This document shows positions 1-10,300 of a stretch of 64,000 bases of DNA, in pieces. The position numbers were made by a program, and so were the translations under genes. The notes below the pieces were generated by a model that saw only the letters and a program-made list of their open reading frames with translations, ran no database searches and was not told the DNA's origin. Origin of the DNA: Takakia lepidozioides (taxonomy: Eukaryota > Streptophyta > Takakiopsida > Takakiales > Takakiaceae); assembly GCA_030704615.1 (NCBI GenBank), contig CM060733.1:70494001-70558000 (forward strand). The letters run 5' to 3'. Within the stretch, counting starts at the first letter, position 1. Every line of letters starts with the position of its first letter.

Positions 1-1341
1 TTTTTGGTTACTTTCCTGCTGCCACATCGGCAGTAACTTGTCAAAGTCACTCCTAACCACCACAGATCCACCCAACGAGCTAACTTACAAAGTTCAATAT
101 GCATCTTAGGGCCGAGTCTGATGAGAGGGTAAAACAGATAGACATAGGTTGAAGAAGAAGGTGCCCTCACCACATTGTCCTTGACCTTGTGTCATGACCA
201 TGGAGGATTTGACCGAACATCAACCCTAAAGGACCTTGTTGCAGCTTGTGCCTGAAGCCTTCAGATTGACATCTGGCAATCTGCAGGCATTCACTTTTTT
301 GCCTTGTTTGTCCCACCATTGGCTGGGGTCATAAAAATATTCATCCCACAGCTTCTCCTCATCTCTGTTACCTGTTTTTGGATACTTTCCCGTGTCACAT
401 TGGCAGTATCATGTCAAAGTCACTCCAAACTACCAAAGGTTCACTCAATCAGCTAACTTACAGAATTCAACATGGAAATGTAGGGCAGATTCTGATAAGA
501 GGGGAAAACAGGGTGAAATGCGTTGAAGAAGGTGCATTCTCCTCATCCATGTTATCTGTTTTTGGATACTTTCCTGCTGCCACATCGGCAGTAACTTGTC
601 AAAGTCACTCATAACCACCACAGATCCACCTAACGAGCTAACTTACAGAGTTCAATATGAACATCAACCCTAAAGGACCTCTTGTGTGTGCAACTTGTGT
701 TGGTAGCCTTCAGAATGACATCTGGTAATCTACAGGCATTCACCTTTTTGCCTCGTTTGTCCCACCATTGGCTGGGGTCAAAAAAGTATTCATCCCACAG
801 CTTCTCCTCATCTTTGTTTTCCTGTTTTTGGATACTTTCTTGTGTCACATTGGCAGTATCATGTCAAAGTCACTTCAAACTACCAAAGGTTCACTCAATC
901 AGCTAACTTGCAGAATTCAACATGGAAATGTAGGGCCGATTCTGATAAGAGGGGAAAACAGGGTGAAATGTGTTGAAGAAGGTGCTTCTCCTCATCCATG
1001 TTATCTGTTTTTGGATACTTTCCTGCTGCTATATCAGCAGTAACTTGTCAAAGTCACTCCTAACCACCACAGATCCACCCAACGAGCTAACGTACAGAGT
1101 TCGATTTTCATCTCAAGGCCGAGTCTGATGAGAGGGTAAAGCAGACAGAAATAGGTTGAAGAAGAAGGTGCACTCACCACATTGTCCTTGACCTTGTGTC
1201 ATGACCCATGGAGGATTTCACCGAATATCAACCCTAAAGAACCTCTTGTGTCTGCAGCTTGTGTCTGCAGCCTTCAGAATGACATCTGGTAATCTGCAGG
1301 CATTCACATTTTTGCCTCGTTTGTCCCACCAAGCAGCTGGT
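1..1341. repeat. Higher-order tandem repeat, three copies
   Basis: Three direct copies start near 1, 559 and 1008, each opening with a block like 'ttttggatactttcctgctg'. Copy 2 lacks roughly 100 bases present in copies 1 and 3. Each unit contains two diverged monomers: one ends in the 'gagggtaaaacag' block, the other in the 'ggggaaaacagggtgaaatg' block, so the array has monomer and dimer periodicity. No open frame is conserved between copies. Parts recur inverted at 9709-10300. Confidence 0.8.
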
Positions 1342-1614
1342 TCGATTGGCATTTTGTTCATGAAGTCCTCTGCCACCTCCACTCAACCTGCGCGGCCATG
1401 ATTTTGACTCACGGATTGATCTATGAGAACCACCACGGTGCATCTGAGCAGGTAGAGATTGAACACGGCCTGCTAAGACCAAGCTGACTCTCCCAAGAAC
1501 CTTGCAAACATTAGGAAGAATACCAAATCATGGTACTGACAGGAGCCAAGAGCCCACCTTTACAGGATATACAAACTTCTTCAGATCGTACATTTAGAAA
1601 AAGCGACACCCTTC
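1342..1614. repeat. Flank of the repeat, with inverted copy at 9858-10065
   Basis: Positions about 1408-1614 match the reverse complement of about 9858-10065 at high identity (shared blocks include the 'accatgatttggt' region and the 'gagccaagagcccacctt' region). No coding capacity was recognised. Confidence 0.65.
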
Positions 1615-2426
1615 CCCCATCATTTGCTTGATCCTTCATCTGCCAAGACAATCTCTTCAGCAAGTCTTCAGCTCAGCATGGATTTCCTCAATTCGTTGAG
1701 AGCTTGCAGCTTGCAAGGTGAACGATGGCGGAGAACGCAGATCAAGAAGATCAAGATCCGGGCATTTCGGGCAGTTCCAAAAACGTTGGCGCGGCAATTT
1801 TCTATTGGCGTATTTTTGGCGGGCAGTCCGGGCAGATTGACGAAATTTGACGACCAAACGTGGCTACGAAACGTGGCGACGAAAACGTGGCACTTTGGCA
1901 CCCTATTCCTGCTCTACGCTAAACTAGCTTCCGACCTTCGGTCGTCGCTAGAACTAGGGCTTCGCGTTGCTCCGCACTACTAGCGACGAATTCTGAGAAC
2001 TACGTTCAATTTTCACAAAAAGGGCTGGGTCATCCCCATGGTGTTACTTACATACACCCCGTATTTCATTGTTTTTCGGAAGAAGAGCGGAGGAGTGTTG
2101 CCCAAGCTATCATGTTATTTTTATTTTTCAAAGAAAAGAGGGCCAAAATTCTGCTGGTCCCTTCTCTTGGGCATCCTGAAAGTTTGACAAGTTTTGATAA
2201 AGATTGCCACTAAGACTAAGCTGCATTACCATAGGTAGACACCTAAGACTTTCAAAAAGAAAAAAAAGGGGAACAAAAAAAAAGAAAAAGAAAAACGGGA
2301 AGCTACTTCTCAGACATCAGGCCCTTCATTATAGTGAAGAGAAAATAACCTCTTTGTTAAAGATAAAGGTAAAATTTCCTTAATGTCGAATGAATCTACA
2401 AAGCCTTTTTTTTTTTTGGCGAATTT
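1615..2426. other. Intergenic, no gene recognised
   Basis: Short frames of about 60-120 codons overlap on both strands with no recognisable domain. 2240-2300 is purine/A-rich. I see nothing further. Confidence 0.5.
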
Positions 2427-3440
2427 TCACCAAATGGCGACCTCAAAAAATAGAAAAGAATATTCTGTAGCAAATTCCATGTTTTTCATGGATGAAATCG
2501 CCAAATTTCCAGAAATAATAAACATTATGGATGAATTCGCCAAATATGGATGATATGAATGGAAGTAGCGTCTTCCTTCATTCAGTAGGCCAGTGTGGCT
2601 GCATGTAGAGAGAACACATATAAAGGTGATACTGTCCAACTTCAAGCTATTCTTTTGCATTCCTTCAAATAGTTGCAGGACCTCCCTATGACAATCATGC
2701 TGGGTATATCCTACGATCATCGGATTCCATGACACCACATTTCATTCAGCCACATTGTCAAATACTCCTTTTGCATCCTGAATGCATCCACATTTCGCAT
2801 ACATGTCCACCAGGGCAGTGTCCAGAATGAGATTTGGTACAATTCCAGCTTTGATGATGTCACCATGCACCCTTTTCCCTTTTCCAGGGCTGCCAGGCTT
2901 GCACATCATTTGCTCATAGGTCTCCAAGGCCTCCACCCGCGCCCCTGCTGTGCATATCCTGCAAGCATGGCATTCCATGACACCAAATCTCGTTCAGCCA
3001 TACTGTTGAACACTTCATCCGCATCCTTGATGCACCCACATTTGGCATACATGTCCACGAGGGTATTGTTCAGAATCACATCTGGTACAATTCCAGCTTT
3101 GGTACAATTCCACAACGATATTTGGCAAACTCCCAGCTTTGATGATGGCCGTGTGGACCTCTATGCCCTTTCCAGGGCTGCCAGGCCTGCACACGCCTTG
3201 AGAACGCTAATAAAAGTTACCGCATTGGGTGTCACCCCTTCCCCTGTCATTTGGTCATACATCTCTAGACCCTCCTTACAACATCCACATATCCTGCAAT
3301 TAATGCACTCCATGAGACCAAATTATGTTGAGCCATATTGTTGAACACCTGACGCGCATCCTTTAAAATCCCGCATTTAGCGTACATGCTCACAATGGCA
3401 GTCCCTAGAATTATATCTAGCACAATTCCAGCTTTGTCAG
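2427..3440 (-). pseudogene. PPR protein fragment, broken
   Basis: Three translated segments on the minus strand carry pentatricopeptide repeat wording: '[10 protein letters not shown]' twice, 'VHGDIIKAGIVPN', 'LVSWNAMLAGYAQQG' and 'MYAKCGILKDARQVF'. PPR proteins bind organellar RNA in mitochondria or plastids. Reading 5' to 3' the repeats run from about 3440 to 2427, but the frame changes near 3115 and 2978. A TGA at 2742-2744 sits where the sister copy near 11200 has CGA (Arg) in the 'AERDVVSWN' motif. There is no start region, targeting peptide or E/DYW tail. It is a decayed fragment of a large family; two plus-strand relatives lie at 8.8-12.0 kb. Confidence 0.8.
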
Positions 3441-5105
3441 ATGGAAATTCGGCGCCGTTTTTCCATCCGAGGGATGTTCTCTATCGGGTAGGTGTCAGCC
3501 TCTCCCCCCGAGACAACTTCATCCGACGGGCCTCGTATCGAAATTCAGCGCCGTTTTTCCATCCGGGGGATGTTCTCTCTCAGCCAGGTGTCGGCCTCTT
3601 CCCCCGAGACGACTTCATCCGAACGGCCTCGGATGGAAATTCGGCGCCGTTTTTCTATCCGAGGGATATTCTCTGTCGGCCAGGTGTCGGCCTCTCCCCA
3701 CAAGACGACTTCACCCGAACGGCCTCGGATGGAAATTCGGCGCCGTTTTTCCATCCGAGGGATATTCTCTGTCGGCCTCTCCCCCCGAGACGACTTCATC
3801 AGACGGGCCTTGTATGGAAATTCGGCGCCGTTTTGCCATCCGGGGGATATTCTCTGTAGGCCAGGTGTCGGCCTCTCCCCCCGAGACAACTTCATCCGAC
3901 GGGCCTCGTATGGAAATTCGGCGCCGTTTTTCCATCCGGGGGATGTTCTCTGTCGGCCAGGTGTCGGCCTCTCCCCCCGAGACAACTTCATCCGAACGGC
4001 CTCGGATGGAAATTCAGCGCCATTTTTCATCCGAGGGATATTCTCTGTCGGGCAAGTGTCGTCCTCTCCCCACGAGTCGACTTCATCCGAACGGCCTCGG
4101 ATGGAAATTCGGCACCGTTTTTCCATCCGAGGGATGTTCTCTGTCGGCCAGATGTCGGCCTCTCCCCCCGAGGCGACTTCATCCGATGGGCCTCGTATGG
4201 AAATTCGGCGCCGTTTTGCCATCCGGGGGATATTCTTTGTAAGCCAGGTGTCGGCCTCTCCCTCGAGACAACTTCATCCGAACGGCCTAGGATGGAGATT
4301 CGGCGCCATTTTTCCATCCGAGGGATGTTCTCTGTCGGCCAGGTGTCGGCCTCTCCCCCCGAGACGACCTCATCCGATGGGACTCGCATGGAAATTCGGC
4401 GCTGTTTTGCCATCCGGGGGATGTTCTCTGTCGGCCACTCCCAACGAGACGACTTCACCCGAACGGCCTCGGATGGAAATTTGGCGCCGTTTTTCCATTC
4501 GAGGGATGTTTTCTGTCGGGCAAGTGTCCACCTCCCCCCCCAAGACGACTTCATCCGACGGGCCTCGTATGGAAATTCGGCGCCGTTTTTTCCATTCGGG
4601 GGATGTTCTCTGTCGGCTAGGTGTTGGCCTCTCCCCCCGAGACAACTTCATCTGAACGGCCTCGGATGGAAATTCAGCGCCGTTTTTTTTTCATCTGAGG
4701 GATATTCTCTGTTGGGCAGGTGTCGTCCTCTCCCCACGAGACGACTTCATCCGAACGGCCTCGGATGGAAATTCGGCACCGTTTTTCCATCCGAGGGATG
4801 TTCTCTGTCGGCCAGGTGTCGGCCTCTCCCCCCGAGGCGACTTCATCCGACGGGCCTCGTATGGAAATTCGGCGCCGTTTTGCCATCCGGGGGATATTCT
4901 CTGTAGGTCAGGTGTCGGCCTCTCCCCCCGAGCCAACTTCATCCAAACGGCCTCGGATGGAGATTCCGCGCCGTTTTTCCATCCGAGGGATGTTCTCTGT
5001 CAGCCAAGTGTCGGCCTCTCCCCCCGAGACGTCTTCATCCGACAGGCCTCGTATGGAAATTCGGCGCCATTTTTCTGTCGGCCAGGTCTCGTCACCCTCC
5101 GATTT
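3441..5105. repeat. 96-bp minisatellite, about 18 units
   Basis: The core 'ggaaattcggcgccg' recurs near 3443, 3539, 3635, 3731, 3816, 3912, 4008, 4103, 4199, 4294, 4390, 4475, 4571, 4668, 4767, 4863, 4959 and 5055. The step is 96 bp, with two 85-bp units that lost 11 bp. Two monomer types occur: one with 'aacggcctcggatgg', the other with 'acgggcctcgtatgg'. In the first type, about 11 bases before the core pair with 11 bases after it. Because 96 is a multiple of three, long frames open on both strands (up to 387 codons on plus). I regard these as by-products of the array. Confidence 0.92.
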
Positions 5106-5330
5106 GACGCCATGTCGAATTAAATTCTGCCCCTCATTCCTGGGTACGGCTATATTAAATGTTGCTCTTTTTCTTTGCCACTTGCCCGACCTTCGCTCGT
5201 GACCCACGCGTTTCAAACCGAGACAACAACAACACTTGCTCGCTCCGAGCTCCTCTCACTTTAGCTTCCCCACACTCCCCCTTCCGTGCGCACCCTCTCT
5301 GCTTCCTGGTAGCCCTTTCAATAGTCGGCG
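5106..5330. other. Flank upstream of the 188-codon ORF
   Basis: Unique sequence after the last truncated minisatellite unit. A 'tatattaaat' stretch at 5150-5159 could be a TATA-like element. Nothing else is identifiable. Confidence 0.3.
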
Positions 5331-5897
5331 ATGGCATGCTGGGATCCCAGCAACTGCCCAAACAAGCATCTCACCCCGTGGGACTTCTCGCCCAAGTCAA
5401 GGGATATTTTCATATACCTGCAGGATTGGATAGACCACTCTCAGCAGAGGAGGGTGCACCTGTCCGCTCTTGAGTACCTTCCTGGTCTCCACGATCAGCC
5501 TCACCGGGACGGGCTTGCGCGGCTTTGGTGCCTGCGAATCGTTGATTTGCAGTTTCCGCCAGCATGGAACATCCCCAAAAGCCGCACGGCCTTCCTACAT
5601 CATTGGAGGTGCTGCCAGTGGGCCTATGAGGATTGCATCGGGTGTACGTACATGCCAGAGAGGATTCCATCACAAACATTGTATGGGGACATTCTCATAA
5701 GCTACGAGGATGAGTCCTATGGACACAGAGTCTCCACAGCAAAGATCTCGATCTACGATGGTGCATATATCGGAGGACATGACACCGTTGTCCACTACAC
5801 CAAAGGCAAACGGGCTGCATCCATTGTCTTTACCTACCGACACCCTGTCAGTCATGAACTTGTTGAGAGGCCAATCGAGGTTCCAGCTTCTTGGTGA
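5331..5897 (+). CDS. Unrecognised 188-aa ORF upstream of transposase copy A
   Basis: Opens with ATG at 5331 ('MACWDPSNCPNKHLTPWDFS') and runs 188 codons to a stop before 5898. I recognise no family. It has many aromatic residues, several cysteines (CCQW, CIGC) and a C-terminal part ending near 'VFTYRHPVSHELVERP'. It precedes the plus-strand Mutator-like transposase remains by about 400 bp. Its position matches the N-terminal exon of copy C (59492-60117), with at best a faint resemblance ('YTKGKRAASIVFTYR' against 'YDLKGKLLKYSFQNR'). It could be the diverged N-terminal exon of copy A, a separate element gene, or a chance frame. Confidence 0.4.
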   Translation: MACWDPSNCPNKHLTPWDFSPKSRDIFIYLQDWIDHSQQRRVHLSALEYLPGLHDQPHRDGLARLWCLRIVDLQFPPAWNIPKSRTAFLHHWRCCQWAYEDCIGCTYMPERIPSQTLYGDILISYEDESYGHRVSTAKISIYDGAYIGGHDTVVHYTKGKRAASIVFTYRHPVSHELVERPIEVPASW

Positions 5898-6312
5898 GAA
5901 CAGTGCAACACGGGAGCAAATTCCCAACTTATCGGAGCATGGATTGCATGCATACTTTTGGCTTCCCTCGGTTTGTGAGGGCATGCATATTTGTCACAGT
6001 TCATTATTAATAAAAATGTCTCCTTTGAACCAAAGTTCCACTTTTTGTGCAAAGTTGCATTTTTGTTGAATGTTGACTTTTGGCAGCGAGGGTCTCGCAC
6101 TCAATCTTGCAATCAGACCCATTGGAATGCCACCTCTGTCAATTCCCTCTGTCCATGGGGAAGGTGCTTGCACGCTCGCCCCCCCACGCTTCTTGTCAGA
6201 CGCCACAATTATCGGTTTGTGCAGCGCATCTGCACTGGTCATATACCTTCTGACTGCATACCGTTGGCAGTTATTGCACAAAGGCCAGGGGCCGCATTCC
6301 TGGACTACAGCA
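5898..6312. other. Spacer between the ORF and the conserved transposase region
   Basis: Contains short unmatched frames. It may be intron or decayed N-terminal coding sequence of copy A. No splice pair could be fixed. Confidence 0.3.
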
Positions 6313-8275
6313 AGTTTGCAATTAAATCCGTTATATGCCTTCCCGCAGACGTCGACGGTAATATCTTCTTTGAGTTCCCTCCTCGAACGGATATTCGAGG
6401 GCGTCCGGAATGTTGACAGATATGGATAGGAAACATGACGGTCATCCTTGGTGCGTCACCAAAACCACCAGCATGAAGATGCTCGATGGTGTGCGGGTGC
6501 GCTACGTTGTTTGTGCGGGCGCGTTGCGGTGTTTCTCTCCAACTTGCTTCCACTTTAAATCCAGAGGTCACAGGAACGAGACGGATTGGACAGGCACAGC
6601 TCATCAACCATTTCGAGCTCAGGAGAAGGTTCCAAACTCCACATTTAAGTGTGCGCATTGCACAGAACCACCACATTACATGTCTGTTTGTAATGCCAAG
6701 CCGTTCTATGTGTTGCACCGTTTCCCTGACCTCACATGAGCTTGCATACACGTTGGTTCCCATTGTCACAAATTGGCAAGGGGGAACTCGTGAGAGGCTG
6801 CCCACGAGGCAGAGCAGCTCGTGCAGGAGGAGGTTAAGTTGAGACCTGGTGCCAAACCCAAACAGATACAACTGCAGACCGCCCATAAGATGGCATTGGC
6901 CAGAATTATGTCGGAAGACGGCTCCGACAGAGTTCCTCTCGATGAAAAGGAAATGGAGGCATTGCTGGAGTCAGTGTTTCACGTCTGTTCACCGAATGTC
7001 CGAAACCACATTGTCTCCTGCAAACAGAGAATTGGGCCTGGCTCGGATATGCACTCCATTCTGGAGGTGAAGCGACGATGTGGATATGACTACATTCATG
7101 GAAGTAGGTTTCCAGGACAAGGGACTGAGGCAGATCGTTGTTTTGTATTCAAAATGTCAACGTGTGGGCGTGGCAGCGGCGTCGAACTGGTCCACCGGAT
7201 GACGAGTGGGGACTTGTCAAACAGTTGGGTCATGTTCGACCATATCAAGCGAATTACAAAATCACCAGTGGGTGACAATGGGTGCACATGTCTACGACAC
7301 CCACTGCAGGATGCTAATGACAATTGTTATTTGTGAGATGAAAGGAGAGGACACACAATCGGAGATGCTTCTTTGGCAGGGAATAAACGAACAGATGGCC
7401 AAGGCAGGATTGCACCCTCCCAAATTCCATGGTTTCATGGCGGACAACGCACAAGCAAATTGGGCTGCCATCCGAAGGGTGTACGGGGAAGACCCCAATG
7501 TTTCGATGAAAAACAAGGAGAGATCTTGTGGGTTCCATTTTCTGTAGAGCTTGTTGCAGTACACAACCAGGCTCGTGGCGCCAGATTTCAGAGAGGAGCA
7601 CCGTTCCATGTGTCTTGCGTGGAAGCGTGCTCCCATCTTGGATGATGCAGAGACACAATTTGCATGTATACGGGCTTGGTGGACAACGTCAGGTGCTGTA
7701 AGGAAATCAGACGAGGGAGCAATGGTCAGTTGGCTAGCATGGTGACATTATCGTTTCCTCCAGTTTGGCGACTATATGCGGGAGGTGAGTTGGACGAATT
7801 TGTGTCCCGTTGAATATTATGCTAACTACTCATTATTTGTAATTTGCTTGTAACCTCAACATGTGCATGTGCAGGAAACGTGTCTCGACTCCGACACCGA
7901 CATGCCGACAACAAACATGGCCGAATCAGTACATTCTTCCTGGCGTGCCTCCTCTGCGGCGCATCTGGTGGACATCCTCACTGCCACAACGGAGGACATT
8001 GTGAGGTCAATTATGCAGCAATGCAGGTACAACGAGTTCTTGAAAGGGAAACAGTGGGGCTTGGGGCCGGACAGGCAGGAAATGCTGATGCGGACTGCCT
8101 CCAGATCGAAGAATCCTCGGAAGTGGGCGGCAGCCTTGCGAGAGGGCCTTCGGGACACGCCATTGCTTTGAAGTGGCCAACACTTGGAAGGAGATGTTCA
8201 CACCCGTTCAGTGAGACGAAGACTTGACGAGGCACCTGGCGGAGAAGAGGATTCATGGCGAGCTGACAAGAATAT
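6313..8275 (+). pseudogene. Mutator-like transposase, copy A (decayed)
   Basis: Homologous over its length to copy C (59492-62778) at protein level, much less so at DNA level. Order: 'VDGNIFFEFPP' (6345-6385); a Cys/His zinc-binding block beginning 'MDRKHDGHPWC' (6420) with later CxxC pairs (6655-6690); 'VPLDEKEMEALLESVFHVCS' (about 6930); a transposase core with 'SWVMFDHIKR' (about 7225), 'FHGFMADNAQANWAAIRRVY' (about 7423) and 'RSCGFHFL' (about 7523); then 'FACIRAWWTTSGAVRKSDEG' (about 7660). The two Asp positions and downstream His fit a MULE-type RNase H fold. An intron with GTGAG..GCAG ends lies at 7785-7874. The last exon has 'NMAESVHSSWRAS'. Frameshifts occur near 6410, 7260 and 7548. 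Not functional as read. Confidence 0.78.
7785..7874 (+). other. Probable intron in transposase copy A
   Basis: Donor 'ggag|gtgagt' and acceptor 'gtgcatgtgcag|gaaacg'. The intron removes 90 bases and joins the 'YMRE' block to the 'ETCLDSDTDMPTTNMAES' block. Copy C has an intron at the equivalent place. Confidence 0.65.
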
Positions 8276-8339
8276 TTGCACGCTCCCTCGTGGTCCCGTG
8301 ATGTTGCCCGAGGAGGTCTCGTCGAGCACCGCAAGTCCG

Positions 8340-8600
8340 ATGTCTGAAAAATGGCGCCGAATTTCCAATTACATGGCCCAAGAACTGCCCAACATTTGTG
8401 CAATCCCCGGCACGATGTACCGAAATTCGGCGCCACATTTTCAAATTTTGGGCTTATACACCTGCCATGTTAGGACCTATAGCCGCAATTCGGCACCATT
8501 TTTCGCCGGAAACACCTATTACCGCGAAATACGTCGTAGATTTCTCCGGTTTCGGAACCTATTACCACGAAATTCGGTGCCGTTTTTGCAGATGTCGCTT
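8340..8600. repeat. Cluster of 'attcggcgcc' motifs
   Basis: The minisatellite core returns here: 'atggcgccgaattt' (8349, inverted), 'gaaattcggcgcc' (8421), 'aattcggcacc' (about 8486) and 'gaaattcggtgcc' (about 8570), with 50-90 bp between them. Together with 3441-5105 these clusters lie on both sides of transposase copy A. Confidence 0.65.
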
Positions 8601-8824
8601 GGAATTCGCATGAGCGGAAGACGAAATATCATGAGCACGGCTCTCAAAACTACAATTTTTACTTCAAACAATGAATATTATATTGGTTTTTCTGACACAT
8701 TCTATTAAAATATTATTTTTTAATGTTTTTTATTTTCAAAATTTGTACTTCTGCTCATGAAAACCGATTGTCTTGCTACTCCGCTCATGCCGCTCATGCT
8801 CATGAAATAGCTAACCTCGTGTAA
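8601..8824. other. AT-rich spacer
   Basis: AT-rich sequence (8640-8740) followed by several 'gctcatg' repeats (8750-8805). No gene is seen. Confidence 0.4.
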
Positions 8825-9700
8825 TAAGCTGAGTTGGGTGTTTCCTAGAACAAATCTAGGCTGTCATTATCAGCTGCAAAGCAAGGATGTATGCATCATT
8901 TGTGTAGAGGCATAGATAGCTGAAGGAGCGGGGATAGAGTGTGGGTCCAAATTCATCCAAGTGGGCTCGACTTCAAGCTCCAGATTACCTTGATTTCAGG
9001 TGGATCAGTAGCTACAAGAAACCTGCATGTATAGATGGTCAACTAAAGGCAGCAGCTACAGCGACATAGTTGATAAAATCAAGCACCTCAACCATGACCA
9101 CAGCTGTTGAAATTAGAGGATCAAGAGAGGGAGTCCACAATGCCTCTTTTGGCACTTCTGGGCATGTGAAGATACTTTGTGCGGCAAGCAGACTGACAGA
9201 GGCTCTACAGACTCTAAACCAAGGAGGCATTTCAGCAGATTCAGATATGTATGTCTGTCTGTTGCTTAAGTGCATCAAGATGGAAGGTCTGGAAGCTGGA
9301 AAGCAGGTGCACACTCACATTATCCAAAGTGGATTCACGCCAAATGTTTTTCTACTCAACACCCCTGTCAACATGTATGTTAAAGTGCGGGAGCATCATG
9401 GATGCTCACCAAGTGTTCAACAGAATGCCTCAATGATCTTTGATCACGTGGAATATTATGTTGGCAGGATTTACCAAGCGTAGGTGTGGTAGGAATGCTT
9501 AGGAGACCTATGAGCAAATGTTGCGTGAAGGGGTGAAGCCCAACCACATCGCGTTTGTTTGTGTTTGCAATGTGTGTGCAAGCCTGGGAGCTCTGGAAAG
9601 AGGGAAGAGGTCCATAGTGACATTGTCAAAGGTGGAATTGTACCAGCTGTCATCCTGGAAACAGAAGCGGCAACAACACAATTGATAGAACAATTTGCTG
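8825..9700 (+). pseudogene. PPR pseudogene, copy 1 of a tandem pair
   Basis: An open stretch from 9070 reads through 'SRLTEALQTLNQGGIS', 'YVCLLLKCIKMEGLEAGKQV' and 'HTHIIQSGFTPNVFLLNT', the N-terminal part of a PPR protein. The frame is lost near 9390 and again near 9480. Later words ('ALETYEQM'-like, 'GKREEVHSDIVKGG') fall in other frames. No C-terminal domain remains. The block 8825-9700 is duplicated at about 10298-11140. Confidence 0.75.
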
Positions 9701-9708
9701 CTAATGAA

Positions 9709-10300
9709 GGTACCTTCTTCAATACATTTCACCCTGTTTTGCCCTGTTATCAGAGTCGTCCCTAAATTTCATGTAGAATTCTACAAGTTAGCTCGTTCAC
9801 GATGTGAGCTGGCATGAGTTTTATAAAGATCCTTCACGATGGTGGGACAACCGCAATCACAAGGTGTGGCTTTTCTTAATGTACGATGTGAAGAAGTTTG
9901 TCTATCTTGCAAAGGTGGGCTCTTGGCTTCTGTTAGTACCATGATTTGGTGTTCTTCCTGATGTTTACAAGGTTCTTGGGAGAGTCGGCTTGGTCTTAGT
10001 AGGCCGTGTTTCAATCTCTGCCTGCTTAGCTGCACCGTGGTGGTTCTCACAGACCAATCCAACATTACCTGACTACAGACACAAACATCACACACAAGAG
10101 GTCCTTTTGGCCGGTTGATGCTCGGTCAAATCCTCCGTGGGTCAAAGACAATGTGGTGAGGGCACCTTCTTCTTCGACTTGTTGCAGCTTGTTTTGCCCC
10201 CTCATCAGACTTGGCCCTGAGATGCATATTGAAGTCTGTAAATTAGCTCATTGGGTGGATCTGTGGTGGTTTGGAGTGACTTTGAATTAGTGTGATAAGT
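9709..10300. repeat. Inverted copy of the 1-1614 repeat
   Basis: 9709-9800 matches the reverse complement of the 'gctaacttacagaattcaac' monomer. 9858-10065 matches the reverse complement of 1408-1614. 10096-10285 matches the reverse complement of about 1040-1245. The segment separates the two PPR duplicates. Confidence 0.7.

Noticed and set aside
2742-2744. Stop rescued by U-to-C editing as in fern organelles
   Set aside because: The locus is a nuclear PPR relic with frame changes; editing of nuclear transcripts is not expected.
3492-4655. 387-codon plus-strand frame and 225-codon minus-strand frame in the minisatellite
   Set aside because: They exist only because a 96-bp unit keeps frame; both strands are open and the peptide is a repeat of 32 residues with no domain.
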